From contig JACKHI010000001.1 of the NCBI GenBank assembly GCA_020639075.1, positions 3,038,001 to 3,102,000 on the forward strand: 64,000 nucleotides of DNA, given 5' to 3'. This stretch comes from Phycisphaerales bacterium. Lineage in GTDB: Bacteria; Planctomycetota; Phycisphaerae; UBA1845; UTPLA1. The position numbers were made by a program, and so were the translations under genes. Positions within the stretch are counted from its first letter, which is position 1, and each line of letters begins with the position of its first letter. This document shows positions 43,163 through 51,585 of the stretch, piece after piece. The notes under the pieces are model-generated. The model saw only the letters and a program-made list of their open reading frames with translations. It had not been told where the DNA came from and searched no databases.

Positions 43163-44452
43163 TCAGTGACCGGCCGTACCGAACTCCACGCCGAACAGCT
43201 CCGCGGCTCCTTGCGTGACGACCCGATCGCCCTCATCGAGGCCTGTCGCCACAACGACGTTTCCGCCAGTAACGCGACGAATGGTGATGCGCCGACGGAC
43301 AAAGGTATCGTCTTCTTTTGCCAGGTACACCCAGGCGTCGCCGTGAATGTCGTACACGACGGAAGTCTGCGGAATGACAAGCGCGGATGTCTCGCCCTTC
43401 GCGGGAATCGAAACGACCATCCGCTCGCCCGGCTGAAACGCACTGTCGGCGTTAACGATTTCGTAGTAGAGATCGACGGTCGATGTGGCGGCATTGGCCG
43501 TCGGCGGCGCAGCGATGGGTCGCAACACATGCACTGCGTCGGCCGCGCCGCCCAACGCGTGCCCTTCGGCATTCGACTGCAGGGACAGCATCGGAAGATC
43601 GCCCACATAGACGCTTGAGCGCACCCAAAGCGGATTGAACGATGCGAGCTCACAAAGCTGCGCGCCGACGGCGATGAATTCGCCAGGCGCGACGAGCAGA
43701 CGTCGTACATGGCCGGCGAAAGGCGCCGTGATAGTCAGCGCGCCGCCGCCGGAATCGCCCTGCAGGTAGGACATGGTTTCGTCGAGGACCTTCCGGCGCG
43801 CCTCTGCCGCGTCCATGGCCGTCTGCGCCAGACGATGTTCGGCGCGGGCTTCATCCAGCGATCGAACGGATCCGGCATTCTCCCGAACGAGTTTTTCGGC
43901 GCGATCGAGCGCGATGCGCGTTCCTTCGACGCGTACCTTGGCGGATTCGACATCGCCCGCGGCCGACACGCGCGCCGCTTCGAGATCGGCACGGGCGCGG
44001 GCCAGGGCAATTCGATCCGACGGGTTCAGCACTTCGTCGGAACTTCGCAGCGACGGATGGAGTTCGAACAGGACATCGCCCGCGCCGACAGCGGTTCCCG
44101 GATTTGGAAAAGACTGTGATGCGTTCGACGCGATCGTGCCCGAGAGCGGCGCGGAAATAATGATCGATCGGCCTTCGGGAATCACGACTTCGCCGCCGTA
44201 GGTTCTATCATTCGGAACGGCTTCCCGATGCGCAACGACTGTCTCGACGGCAAGGTGCGATCGCGCGGATTCGGACAGCGTCACAGTCGTGAGCATGGAT
44301 TCCGGCGTGGGGTTCCGAACGCTGACGGGCGCATGATGATCAGCGTTCGATGCATGGGGTTTCGTCGACGTGGATTTGTCGCAGCCGACGCCGAACGTAA
44401 CGGCCGCAAGTATGACCATCTGCAACGGGTAAGCGCGCATTGAATCAACCAT
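43163..44452 (-). CDS. RND efflux periplasmic adaptor (membrane fusion) lipoprotein
   Basis: The 429-residue protein begins with a lipoprotein signal whose lipobox is TFGVGC. The adaptor domains are in order: biotinyl-lipoyl-like half (IIISAPLSGTIASN), a coiled-coil hairpin of alternating alanine/arginine helices (LARARADLEAARVSAAGDVE ... LDEARAEHRLAQTAMDAAEA), the second lipoyl half (TITAPFAGHVRRLLVAPGEF), beta-barrel and a membrane-proximal domain. It bridges the RND pump to the outer-membrane channel. The start at 44452 lies four bases after the small-peptide stop; ATG at 44440 is a close alternative. Confidence 0.9.
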   Translation of the reverse strand: MVDSMRAYPLQMVILAAVTFGVGCDKSTSTKPHASNADHHAPVSVRNPTPESMLTTVTLSESARSHLAVETVVAHREAVPNDRTYGGEVVIPEGRSIIISAPLSGTIASNASQSFPNPGTAVGAGDVLFELHPSLRSSDEVLNPSDRIALARARADLEAARVSAAGDVESAKVRVEGTRIALDRAEKLVRENAGSVRSLDEARAEHRLAQTAMDAAEARRKVLDETMSYLQGDSGGGALTITAPFAGHVRRLLVAPGEFIAVGAQLCELASFNPLWVRSSVYVGDLPMLSLQSNAEGHALGGAADAVHVLRPIAAPPTANAATSTVDLYYEIVNADSAFQPGERMVVSIPAKGETSALVIPQTSVVYDIHGDAWVYLAKEDDTFVRRRITIRRVTGGNVVVATGLDEGDRVVTQGAAELFGVEFGTAGH

Positions 44453-44456
44453 TCGA

Positions 44457-44555
44457 CTAAAGAAGGAACGCCGCCAGGATCTGCTGCATGAAGCCGATGA
44501 CGAAGCTGAACACGGCCTGGAACAACGCGTCAATAAACTGTGTCAATGGATCCAT
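44457..44555 (-). CDS. 32-residue hydrophobic peptide within the efflux operon
   Basis: Between the outer-membrane factor stop (44560) and the adaptor start (44452) an ATG at 44555 opens a 32-codon frame ending in TAG at 44459-44457. The peptide starts MDPLTQFIDALFQAVFSFVI and ends MQQILAAFLL, so it is one amphipathic-to-transmembrane helix. The spacers to both neighbours are only four bases, which makes translational coupling likely and chance unlikely. It may be a small accessory subunit of the pump, comparable in size to AcrZ, which binds AcrB, though no sequence similarity is claimed. Confidence 0.6.
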   Translation of the reverse strand: MDPLTQFIDALFQAVFSFVIGFMQQILAAFLL

Positions 44556-44559
44556 CGTA

Positions 44560-46167
44560 TTATTCACTCTCTGACATTCGTCGGTTCAGCCCTGTCCGAT
44601 TCGTTTCGTCCGCGCTTTGTTCGTTCGTCGCGTCGCGCGGCAGCCGACCGCCGCAGACACGCGCGAGTTCGGCCCCCGCGATCAGCAACTCACGAAGGGC
44701 GTCGGCCGACTGCCGCTTCTGCGAGAACATCTCGTCCTGGGACTCGATCAGAATGAGAATGCTCTCCTCGCCGTTCTCGTAGCGGCTCTGCGCCGTCTTG
44801 ATATTCGACTCCGCCTGCGGAAGCAGTTCACGCTCATACAGCGCGAATTGCCGCCTGGCAGTCCGCGCGTCGTTCGACGCCTGTCGGATGTCCGTCACAA
44901 TTGCGTCCCGCAGAAACTCGCGCTCTCGAACCAATCGTTGATACGTCAGATTCGCCTTCGCGATCTGCGCCTGGTTCTGATCCCAGATCGGCAGCGTAAG
45001 CTGAACGCTCGCGCCCAGAAGCGCGTCGATGATCTGGTTTCGCGCGATGTCGCGCTGGCCGCGCGACTGAATCGCGGGCGGCGTCAGTTGTCCGGCGGCG
45101 ATTGACGCACGGGCTGTGTCGGCGAGGAGTTTCCGGCCTGGCAATGCACGCTGCTCGGTGCGTTCACCCTGGAGGCCGACGAGAATGCTCGGAAAAACCC
45201 TCATCAATTGCAGATCAACTTCCTGCGCCGCAGCATCGACACGTGCGTCCGCGATGCGCACATCGAATCTGCCGTCCATCGCCGTCGCAATTAACGCCGC
45301 CTCCTGAGGGACTTCCAGCTGTGCGTCTGCGAAGAGATCATTCAGTTGCCACGCATCTTCCCATCGCGCCATACCCATGATCTGCCGCAGGGCCAGCCGG
45401 GCGTTTTCGAGATCGCGCTTCGCCAACAGTGCGGCATTTTCCGACTGGAGCACCTGTGTTCGTACAAGGCCCGTATCCAGCGGACTCGTTTCGCCGGCAT
45501 CGAGTCGGACCTGCGCCAATCTGAGCGATCGCCGCGCCAATTCGAGGTTGTCGCTGGCAATCTGATCCAGGCGCTGTCGCCATAGGACATCGTAATAGAG
45601 CGAACGCGTCGTCGTCGCGATGCGCACGGCTTCGTCCAATACGCCGAGCACAGTCTGTTCGAGCTGGGCTTCGGCGATTTTCTTCCGAACGGGAATCTGC
45701 CAGAGATCGACGAGCTGCTGGGCGAATCCCGCCGTGATTTCGCTCCGGCCGCCGCCTTCGATGAATCGCGTGCCGATGACGAGCGACGGATTCGTCCAGA
45801 GCCCCGATTGCACGACATCCGCACGCGATACGCCGATCGACTGAAATGCGGATTGAAACGAGCGATTGTTCAGCAAAGCGACGCCGACGGCCTCGTCGGC
45901 AGTAAGACCGCCGGCGAGGAGTTCGCGCACCTTTTGTTCGACGAGCGGCTCATTGGCCGGATCGAAGACATCGTCGACATCCAGTCGATCGCGGATCCGG
46001 GCCGCGGCAGCATCGAAATCGGGCTGGGGATTCACTTTCGCGCAGCCGACGACGAGTACGAGCGTCGCGCCAAGGCTCAGAAGGCGCCGATCGCGGCGAA
46101 TGCCGAAGCGAGATGCGCGCCGCGCCCTGGTCCCGGTTGTCAGAACTGCCATTCGCCGATCGCGCAT
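44560..46167 (-). CDS. TolC-family outer-membrane efflux protein
   Basis: The 535-residue protein starts with a signal ending in the lipobox VLVVGC, then carries two OEP repeats rich in alanine, glutamine and arginine helices (ATTTRSLYYDVLWRQRLDQI ... DNLELARRSLRLAQVRLDAG; RQASNDARTARRQFALYERE ... AQSRYENGEESILILIESQD). It forms the outer-membrane and periplasmic channel of the tripartite pump. ATG at 46167 has GGGAGAG upstream; the frame is open further. It is the first of four closely spaced pump genes. Confidence 0.9.
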   Translation of the reverse strand: MRDRRMAVLTTGTRARRASRFGIRRDRRLLSLGATLVLVVGCAKVNPQPDFDAAAARIRDRLDVDDVFDPANEPLVEQKVRELLAGGLTADEAVGVALLNNRSFQSAFQSIGVSRADVVQSGLWTNPSLVIGTRFIEGGGRSEITAGFAQQLVDLWQIPVRKKIAEAQLEQTVLGVLDEAVRIATTTRSLYYDVLWRQRLDQIASDNLELARRSLRLAQVRLDAGETSPLDTGLVRTQVLQSENAALLAKRDLENARLALRQIMGMARWEDAWQLNDLFADAQLEVPQEAALIATAMDGRFDVRIADARVDAAAQEVDLQLMRVFPSILVGLQGERTEQRALPGRKLLADTARASIAAGQLTPPAIQSRGQRDIARNQIIDALLGASVQLTLPIWDQNQAQIAKANLTYQRLVREREFLRDAIVTDIRQASNDARTARRQFALYERELLPQAESNIKTAQSRYENGEESILILIESQDEMFSQKRQSADALRELLIAGAELARVCGGRLPRDATNEQSADETNRTGLNRRMSESE

Positions 46168-46295
46168 CCCGAAGCTCTCCCAAGTGAATCGGCAACAGGA
46201 TACGCTGATCACAGCGGGACTCAACCACCCTAGCGCGAAAACGATGCGCTCGTCCGATCCATCGAATCGAGCGCATCGCACGCGCCTACGGATTC

Positions 46296-46802
46296 TCAGT
46301 CGTCGTCTTTTTCGCCGGGCTCGTCTTCATGCTCGTGCTGGCGGCCATCCGGCGAATAGACGACTTCATGTCGACGGCCGTCTTTTCGGTACTTGACCTC
46401 ATAGAGGACGACGGTCTTTTTCTCGACGTGGAATTTCGCGTCCGCGCCGGCGTCTTTTCGGGCGGCATCGAGGATCGGCTTGGGGGCCGACTCGGCAGGA
46501 ACCGTTTCTTCAATCTCCACGAGATCGCCGGCGGCGGTCACGAGCGCATCGATATTCCCGTTCGGCCCCTTCCAGGACGCCTCGTAGTATGTGTGACCGT
46601 GCTCGATCTCCTCGGCGAATTCCGTGATCTTCGCCTTGCCGGCCAGTTCCTTGAGCGTCTTGAGCGCGGCAGCCGGTACGTCGGATTCCTTCACCTCTCG
46701 TTCGGATTCCCCGGGGCCGTCCTTCGCCCAGGCCACGCCGATGAACGCGGCCAATGTCAGAAGGATGCCGAATGCCGCGAGCCGCTGATTTCGCTGATTC
46801 AT
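46296..46802 (-). CDS. Secreted PepSY-like protein
   Basis: The 168-residue protein has a signal peptide ending AWA (about residue 26) and two PepSY-like repeats: VPAAALKTLKELAGKAKITE ... TYYEASWKGPNGNIDALVTA, then KPILDAARKDAGADAKFHVE ... VLYEVKYRKDGRRHEVVYSP. The C-terminus is rich in H, D and E (HEHEDEPGEKDDD), a plausible metal-binding tail. PepSY-like proteins are commonly found beside metal-responsive two-component systems. GAGGAG precedes the ATG. It is divergent from the regulator gene and upstream of the pump genes on the same strand. Confidence 0.8.
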   Translation of the reverse strand: MNQRNQRLAAFGILLTLAAFIGVAWAKDGPGESEREVKESDVPAAALKTLKELAGKAKITEFAEEIEHGHTYYEASWKGPNGNIDALVTAAGDLVEIEETVPAESAPKPILDAARKDAGADAKFHVEKKTVVLYEVKYRKDGRRHEVVYSPDGRQHEHEDEPGEKDDD

Positions 46803-46953
46803 GTCGATTCTCCTCATTTGAGACCAAAAGACCCTATCAAACGCCACGCCTTCGCACGTCGCGAGACAATGCGGGCATCATAAGGAACGATGATGGAAGG
46901 ACGATGGACTCTTCATGACAATGCTGTAACGCTGACAGCCTTCTGGCGATTCT

Positions 46954-46973
46954 GACGCAATGTCATTTGCGTC
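46954..46973. promoter_or_regulatory. 20-bp inverted repeat in the divergent promoter region
   Basis: GACGCAATGTCATTTGCGTC has perfect 7-bp arms around a 6-bp centre. It lies 70 bp before the regulator gene and 150 bp before the PepSY-like gene on the other strand. OmpR-class regulators of metal pumps bind sites in such positions, so it is a candidate operator. A related ATGACAATG lies at about 46914. Confidence 0.45.
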
Positions 46974-47042
46974 GGTCGGGGTCGGCACGGACAATTGGTG
47001 ACTGCGGCCGCAAATAGCGGCGGGCGAAAGCAGGGTCTGTTT

Positions 47043-47735
47043 ATGCGAGCGCTCATCATTGAAGACGATCGAGGCGTGGCGAGTTTTCTCGAACGCGGGT
47101 TGCGCGAAAACGGATTCGGCGTCGACGTGTCATTCGACGGCGACAGCGGTTACGCCGTCGCCGCGCGCAACGAGCACGACATCATCGTCCTCGATCTCAT
47201 GCTCCCCGGTCGCGATGGGTTCAGCATCTTGCGCGATATCCGGCGCAGCGGTCAGACGACGCCCGTCATCTGCCTGACCGCCCGGGACGCCGTCGACGAT
47301 CGCGTGACGGGGCTCGATTTCGGCGCGGACGACTACCTCGTCAAGCCGTTCAGCTTCGCGGAACTACTGGCGCGGATACGCGCATTGATGCGGCGCGGCA
47401 CGCTGCTCGCCGACAATCCGATCCAGATCGGCGATCTGTCGATTGACATCGTTACGCGACAGGTGCAGCGGGCGGGCCGGCGCATCGATCTCTCGGCGCG
47501 CGAGTTCAGCCTGCTCGAATACCTGGCGCGACACGCGGGACAAGTCGTGTCACGCACGATGCTGCTGGAAAAGGTCTGGGATATGAACCGCGATCCGCAG
47601 ACCAATGTCGTGGACGTTCATATCAATCGTCTTCGAAAGAAAGTCGACCACGGATTCTCCCAGGCCCTGATCCACACGATGCGCGGCGTCGGCTACGTCA
47701 TGCGGGAGCACGCGGACGAGGATTCCGGCGAATGA
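47043..47735 (+). CDS. OmpR/PhoB-family response regulator (CusR/CzcR-like)
   Basis: The 230-residue protein has a receiver domain (LIIEDDRGVASFLERGLREN, phospho-acceptor D51 in IIVLDLMLPG, T in CLTARD, K in DYLVKPF) and a winged-helix DNA-binding domain (LSAREFSLLEYLARHAGQVV ... VDVHINRLRKKVD). The receiver start and linker resemble the CusR/CopR/CzcR group. It overlaps the sensor gene by 4 bp and is divergent from the efflux operon it presumably controls. ATG at 47043 is preferred over the in-frame upstream codons. Confidence 0.93.
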   Translation: MRALIIEDDRGVASFLERGLRENGFGVDVSFDGDSGYAVAARNEHDIIVLDLMLPGRDGFSILRDIRRSGQTTPVICLTARDAVDDRVTGLDFGADDYLVKPFSFAELLARIRALMRRGTLLADNPIQIGDLSIDIVTRQVQRAGRRIDLSAREFSLLEYLARHAGQVVSRTMLLEKVWDMNRDPQTNVVDVHINRLRKKVDHGFSQALIHTMRGVGYVMREHADEDSGE

Positions 47736-49126
47736 AGATCGGCGCCCGGCTCACGCTCTGGGGAACGCTCATCACACTGGCCGCGTGCACGGCAGTCTGC
47801 GTCACGCTCTACGCCGGCCTGAGCGTCTCGCTCCATAACGAGGTCGACAGTTTTCTCGAGGGCGAAGTGCAGGAATTCCTGGCAATCCTCCACGACGAAG
47901 ACGATGAGACGTTTCTCGAAATCGAAGAGGATATTCGCCGGGAATTGGGCAGCCGCGTCCGCAACGACCTGACATTTCGACTCCTGGATGCAAAAGGCAA
48001 AGCCGTCCTCGCAAGCAATGCGGAGTTGTTCTTCCCGGATCCATGGGAGATACCGATCGTCGTTCCCCCGATAGGCGAAATCTGGTTTGAAACAATCAAC
48101 GGCAAGAGCGTCGAGCCGGCGACGCGCGCCTGCAGCATGCGCGTCGAATTGCCGGGCCGCGGAGAGTTCATCGCACAGGCGACGTATTCCCTGGCGGGCG
48201 TGAACGCCGCCCTCGGCCGATTTCGTCATTGGGGATCGGGGGTTCTCGTGCTGGCGGCCATCGGCGCGATCGTCGGAGGGCGCATCCTCGCGCGCAAGAG
48301 CCTGCAGCCGATCCACGCGATGACCCAGACTGCCCGCACCATCGGCGCGAACGAACTTTCGCGACGCCTGGAACAAACCGGTGACAAGGACGAACTCGAC
48401 CAACTCGCCGGCGTCCTCAACGACATGCTGGGTCGTCTGGAACGTCAGGTTGCGCGAATTCGCCAGTTCACGGCCGACGCCGCGCACGAACTGCGAACGC
48501 CGCTTGCGGCCCTGCGCGGCAACGCGGAAGTCGCCCTGAGCGAACACGCGACGCCCGAAAGCCGGCGCCGGGTGCTGGAAGAGAGTATCGAAGAATACGA
48601 TCGACTGTCGCGATTGACCGACGATTTGCTCGTGCTGGCCCGCGCCGACGCGGGCCAATCCCTTATCCAACGATCGCCCGTCGTCCTCGCGGCGGCCGTT
48701 CGCGATGTGGTCGAACTCTTCGGCGCCGTCGCCGAGGAGCGTAAGATCGAATTGGCCTTCGACAATGGCGTTGAAGTCACGATCGACGCCGACGCGGAGC
48801 GGATTCGGCAGGTCCTGAGCAACGTGTTCGACAATGCCCTCAAGTTCACGCCATCCGGCGGTCGCGTGGACGTCGACCTGACGGCGAACGCGGACTTCGT
48901 GACGATCAAAGTCGCCGATACAGGTAGCGGGATTGATCCCGCGAACCTGCCGCACGTGTTCGATCGATTCTATCGAGCCGATGCGGCCCGAACGCGCAGC
49001 ACAGGCGGTTTTGGTTTGGGTCTGCCGATCTGCCGCACGATTGTCGAGGCCCACGGCGGCACGATCACCATCGACTCCACGCCCGGTAGCGGCACAAGCG
49101 TCGTGATCAACCTGCCGATGAACTGA
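47732..49126 (+). CDS. Membrane sensor histidine kinase (CusS/CzcS-like)
   Basis: The 464-residue protein has two transmembrane helices (about residues 9-30 and 165-185) around a ~130-residue periplasmic sensor rich in acidic residues (LHDEDDETFLEIEEDIRREL), which could bind metal. HAMP, HisKA (DAAHELRTPLAAL, H252) and HATPase (NVFDNALKFTPSGG, DTGSGI, GFGLGLPIC) domains follow. It should phosphorylate the adjacent regulator on sensing periplasmic metal. The ATG overlaps the regulator stop (ATGA). Confidence 0.93.
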   Translation: MKIGARLTLWGTLITLAACTAVCVTLYAGLSVSLHNEVDSFLEGEVQEFLAILHDEDDETFLEIEEDIRRELGSRVRNDLTFRLLDAKGKAVLASNAELFFPDPWEIPIVVPPIGEIWFETINGKSVEPATRACSMRVELPGRGEFIAQATYSLAGVNAALGRFRHWGSGVLVLAAIGAIVGGRILARKSLQPIHAMTQTARTIGANELSRRLEQTGDKDELDQLAGVLNDMLGRLERQVARIRQFTADAAHELRTPLAALRGNAEVALSEHATPESRRRVLEESIEEYDRLSRLTDDLLVLARADAGQSLIQRSPVVLAAAVRDVVELFGAVAEERKIELAFDNGVEVTIDADAERIRQVLSNVFDNALKFTPSGGRVDVDLTANADFVTIKVADTGSGIDPANLPHVFDRFYRADAARTRSTGGFGLGLPICRTIVEAHGGTITIDSTPGSGTSVVINLPMN

Positions 49127-49186
49127 CAAAACGCACGAAATCACCCGCCGGTGAGAAACGGTGATAACGAGCACTTCGCAAGAAAA

Positions 49187-49510
49187 GGTTCTTCACGGAA
49201 TATCGTGAAACTCTGTTGGCATCTGCGGTAGCGCGAGTACCGCGTCCCAATGGGGACGCGCTGAGAATAGCCCAGCCTTTTCAAGGCTGGGATTGCAAGT
49301 TGGTTTTTTACCGTTCCCGTGCCGTAGGTACGGCGCGACTCCACGCATCCAGCTCATCCCGTCCCGCTGGGACGGGGCCTGAAAAACGGCCGACAACCCC
49401 CCGTTGAAGACGGGGGGCTATTTTCATGTGATCCCTACGGGATCCGGGGTGGATATATCTGTCGCTCTTGTGCCAGAACACCGTGTCATCCCGCTTTTCC
49501 GTGATGAACC
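49187..49510 (+). mobile_element. Multi-hairpin element, copy B (324 bp, 14-bp terminal inverted repeats, 8-bp flanking direct repeat)
   Basis: Ends GGTTCTTCACGGAA (49187-49200) and TTCCGTGATGAACC (49497-49510) are 13 of 14 complementary. Hairpins in order: GCGTCCC-AATG-GGGACGC (49242-49259), CCCAGCCTT-TTC-AAGGCTGGG (49271-49291), GCCGTAGGTACGGC (49321-49334), CCCGTCCC-GCT-GGGACGGG (49358-49376), CCCCCCGT-TGAAG-ACGGGGGG (49397-49417), GATCCC-TAC-GGGATC (49430-49444). CAAGAAAA occurs directly outside both ends (49179-49186, 49511-49518), like a target-site duplication. No protein is encoded. Confidence 0.85.
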
Positions 49511-49608
49511 CAAGAAAAGGCGACGATCGAAAGAGCGCCTATGCTGCGCTTCATCGTCCGCAGCAGGCTGCGATTCGGTCATCGCATACTTTGATTTATT
49601 GGGAACTG

Positions 49609-50100
49609 TCACTCGGAACAAGTTCGTTCCCCCGCGGACTTTGTCGATCTCTGCAAAGTCCGCAATGACACGCTGGAAAAAGTCTGAAGATTCTGCGGCA
49701 GTATGTAGCTCCTCAGCCGTTGCCAGAGTCCGCGAGGGTTCTTGTCGGTGAATTCGAACATCGGCAAGTCAACAAGATGTTCCGGCCAGAGGATGCGACT
49801 TGCGAAATCCGTCGAGTTCGTAAGCCTCAATTCGAGTCGCGTCTGCAAATGGTCTCCAATCGCCCTCAGAAATTCGTCACGACCGTCCGCGTAGTACGAA
49901 GCCTCCGACCATCCGCTCGAGTCCTTGGCGAAGCAAATGAAGTAGTCATCAGCGAACGGCCCCAGTTGATTTGTCATTTCGCCGATGAGACGGATTTCAT
50001 CAAGAGGTAGTCGCCAAGGTGTATAACTAGCAGACGCGTAGCAAACACACTCACCGTCAAACCACAACCTGCCCGAGTCCGGTTCTCGACGGAATCCCAT
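49609..50100 (-). CDS. Hypothetical protein
   Basis: The 163-residue soluble protein contains LPLDEIRLIGEMTNQLGPFA, then DDYFICFAKDSSGWSEASYY and DEFLRAIGDHLQTRLELRLT. No signal or membrane segment is seen. I recall similar short hypothetical proteins in planctomycetes with the GEMTNxxGPxxDDYFxxF pattern but know of no function. ATG at 50100 follows GAGG; the frame is open to 50175. It is isolated between the multi-hairpin element and the tRNA gene. Confidence 0.55.
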   Translation of the reverse strand: MGFRREPDSGRLWFDGECVCYASASYTPWRLPLDEIRLIGEMTNQLGPFADDYFICFAKDSSGWSEASYYADGRDEFLRAIGDHLQTRLELRLTNSTDFASRILWPEHLVDLPMFEFTDKNPRGLWQRLRSYILPQNLQTFSSVSLRTLQRSTKSAGERTCSE

Positions 50101-50355
50101 GACATGCACCTCATCACGCCAACAAGCGGTATCAAGCTGCGGACAGCCGACACCCGACAACCCATCAGCAGTCACTCAAGCATGCCACGGTCTCCACTAT
50201 GATCGTGGTCCTGCTGAGTCTTTCAGACAGCCCACAGGCGCAGGGCATTCACGGAAAAACTATAGGGAATAAACGATGCTCCGACCGAATGCGATCAGCG
50301 CCAACCGTCAAGAACGAAACCGTGCAGATTTTGACTCTGTGGCGAAATCCTGGAT

Positions 50356-50428
50356 AGCCGGCAATCGGACTCGAACCGATGACCTGCGGTTTACAAAACC
50401 GCTGCTCTACCAACTGAGCTATGCCGGC
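50356..50428 (-). tRNA. tRNA-Thr (anticodon UGU)
   Basis: The minus strand folds as a full cloverleaf: acceptor GCCGGCA/TGCCGGC, D-arm GCTC...GAGC, anticodon stem GCGGT/ACCGC with loop TTTGTAA (anticodon TGT), T-arm with GGTTCGAGTCC. The 3' CCA is not encoded. No integrase or direct repeat marks it as an attachment site. Confidence 0.95.
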
Positions 50429-51015
50429 GCTGGTACAGGTCGGCGAGGGATTATACCGGAGTTTCATTCGTTCGCCCCCGGCGTCTGATCAAATTCTTCG
50501 ACGCAAGCCATGGGGCAGCGGGTTGGTTCCGCATCAAGCATCGCAGCACGGTCAACCGGATCGTTGCCCACTTGGCGGATCGCCGATGCGGCTGCCGCTG
50601 GCGGCAATGGCGCACTCGGCACCCCCCGGCCGCTGTGTGTAAGGCTGCGCGTTTCCTGCGCTTCTCCGGCGCGCCGGCGCATGCGATGGCTCGGACTTGC
50701 CGCTCATCCTGCCTTCAAACCGATCGCGGGTCCCATATCCAGCCCGGGGCGAACCGTGGGTCGCAGGCGCCTGCCGAACGGGCGTTCTTCGGTCGGCGCA
50801 AAGGCAACTCGCATGATATCGGCGATGGCACTCGACTTATGGCCGGGCCGCGGCGCTCCTCCGGGGTTCTCCCGAACAGCCAGCTGGGTTAATACGCAAA
50901 CCGAATCACTGCCCGCTTTTCATCGAGATTCAGAATCCAACCGAATAATCCAATACGAAAGCGACCCGCCGCACCGGCGATCGGTGCTGAGCAGGTCAAT
51001 CGGGAGACTCGCGTA
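50429..51015. other. Gene-free stretch between tRNA-Thr and the H-NOX gene
   Basis: Frames of up to 168 codons exist but lack motifs and a sensible composition. I see no repeat or RNA gene. The promoter of the H-NOX/kinase pair should lie at its right end. Confidence 0.4.
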
Positions 51016-51585
51016 ATGGTTGGGTTAGTCCACACAGTCCTGCTGAACATGATCGACAAGCAGACGGGCACCGCGGCAACAGCGGACATCCGGCGCATGG
51101 CAGGCCTGGCTCCCGAGCAGGAGTTTCGCATCGACGAGAATTACGACGACGCCGAGTTCTTGCGACTGTTCGTATCGACCTGCGAACGATTGGGCCTTAC
51201 GCAGGCGCAAGCGGAATCCGCTTTCGCACGGGCCTTTTACGAAGACGCAGTCAAGCGTTGGCCAACGTGGTTTCGGATCTCGAGAAATGCTCGTGAATTC
51301 CTGAAGCGGCAGCCGGGGATTCACAACGGCTTTGCCACTGGAATATCCGATTCGAGCGCCCGTGCCGGAATTCGTGACAAGTTCCGAGTGGAAGACAGAG
51401 CCGATCGGCTGATCGTGCACTACAAGTCGCCGAACAGGCTTTGCGGCTATTACGTCGCGCTCGCGAACGAGATCTTCGATCACTACCATGACTCAGCCAG
51501 AATCGAACACATGAAATGCATGCTCAACGGCGACGATGCGTGCGAGATTCACGTCATCTGGCAACCATCTGAGGACCCGATGTGA
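51016..51585 (+). CDS. H-NOX-like heme NO/O2 sensor protein
   Basis: The 189-residue protein matches the H-NOX fold: GLVHTVLLNMIDKQTG at the start, DENYDDAEFLRLFVSTCERL, FARAFYEDAVKRWPTWFRIS and NAREFLKRQPGIHNGF, where H103 sits at the proximal heme-ligand position (H102 in studied proteins). The heme-propionate motif YxSxR appears as Y136-K-S138-P-N-R141, with the arginine one residue later than usual. The partner downstream is a soluble hybrid kinase overlapping by 4 bp, the classic H-NOX/kinase arrangement for nitric-oxide sensing. Heme binding should be tested, given the shifted arginine. Confidence 0.75.
   Translation: MVGLVHTVLLNMIDKQTGTAATADIRRMAGLAPEQEFRIDENYDDAEFLRLFVSTCERLGLTQAQAESAFARAFYEDAVKRWPTWFRISRNAREFLKRQPGIHNGFATGISDSSARAGIRDKFRVEDRADRLIVHYKSPNRLCGYYVALANEIFDHYHDSARIEHMKCMLNGDDACEIHVIWQPSEDPM

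Noticed and set aside
43120..43710. N-terminal extension of the RND pump frame by about 197 codons
   Set aside because: It overlaps the adaptor gene on the same strand in another frame, has no family similarity, and the pump starts naturally at 43119 with a ribosome-binding site.
50356..50428. tRNA-Thr as an integration site of a genomic island
   Set aside because: No integrase gene and no direct repeat of the tRNA 3' end were seen in the neighbourhood.
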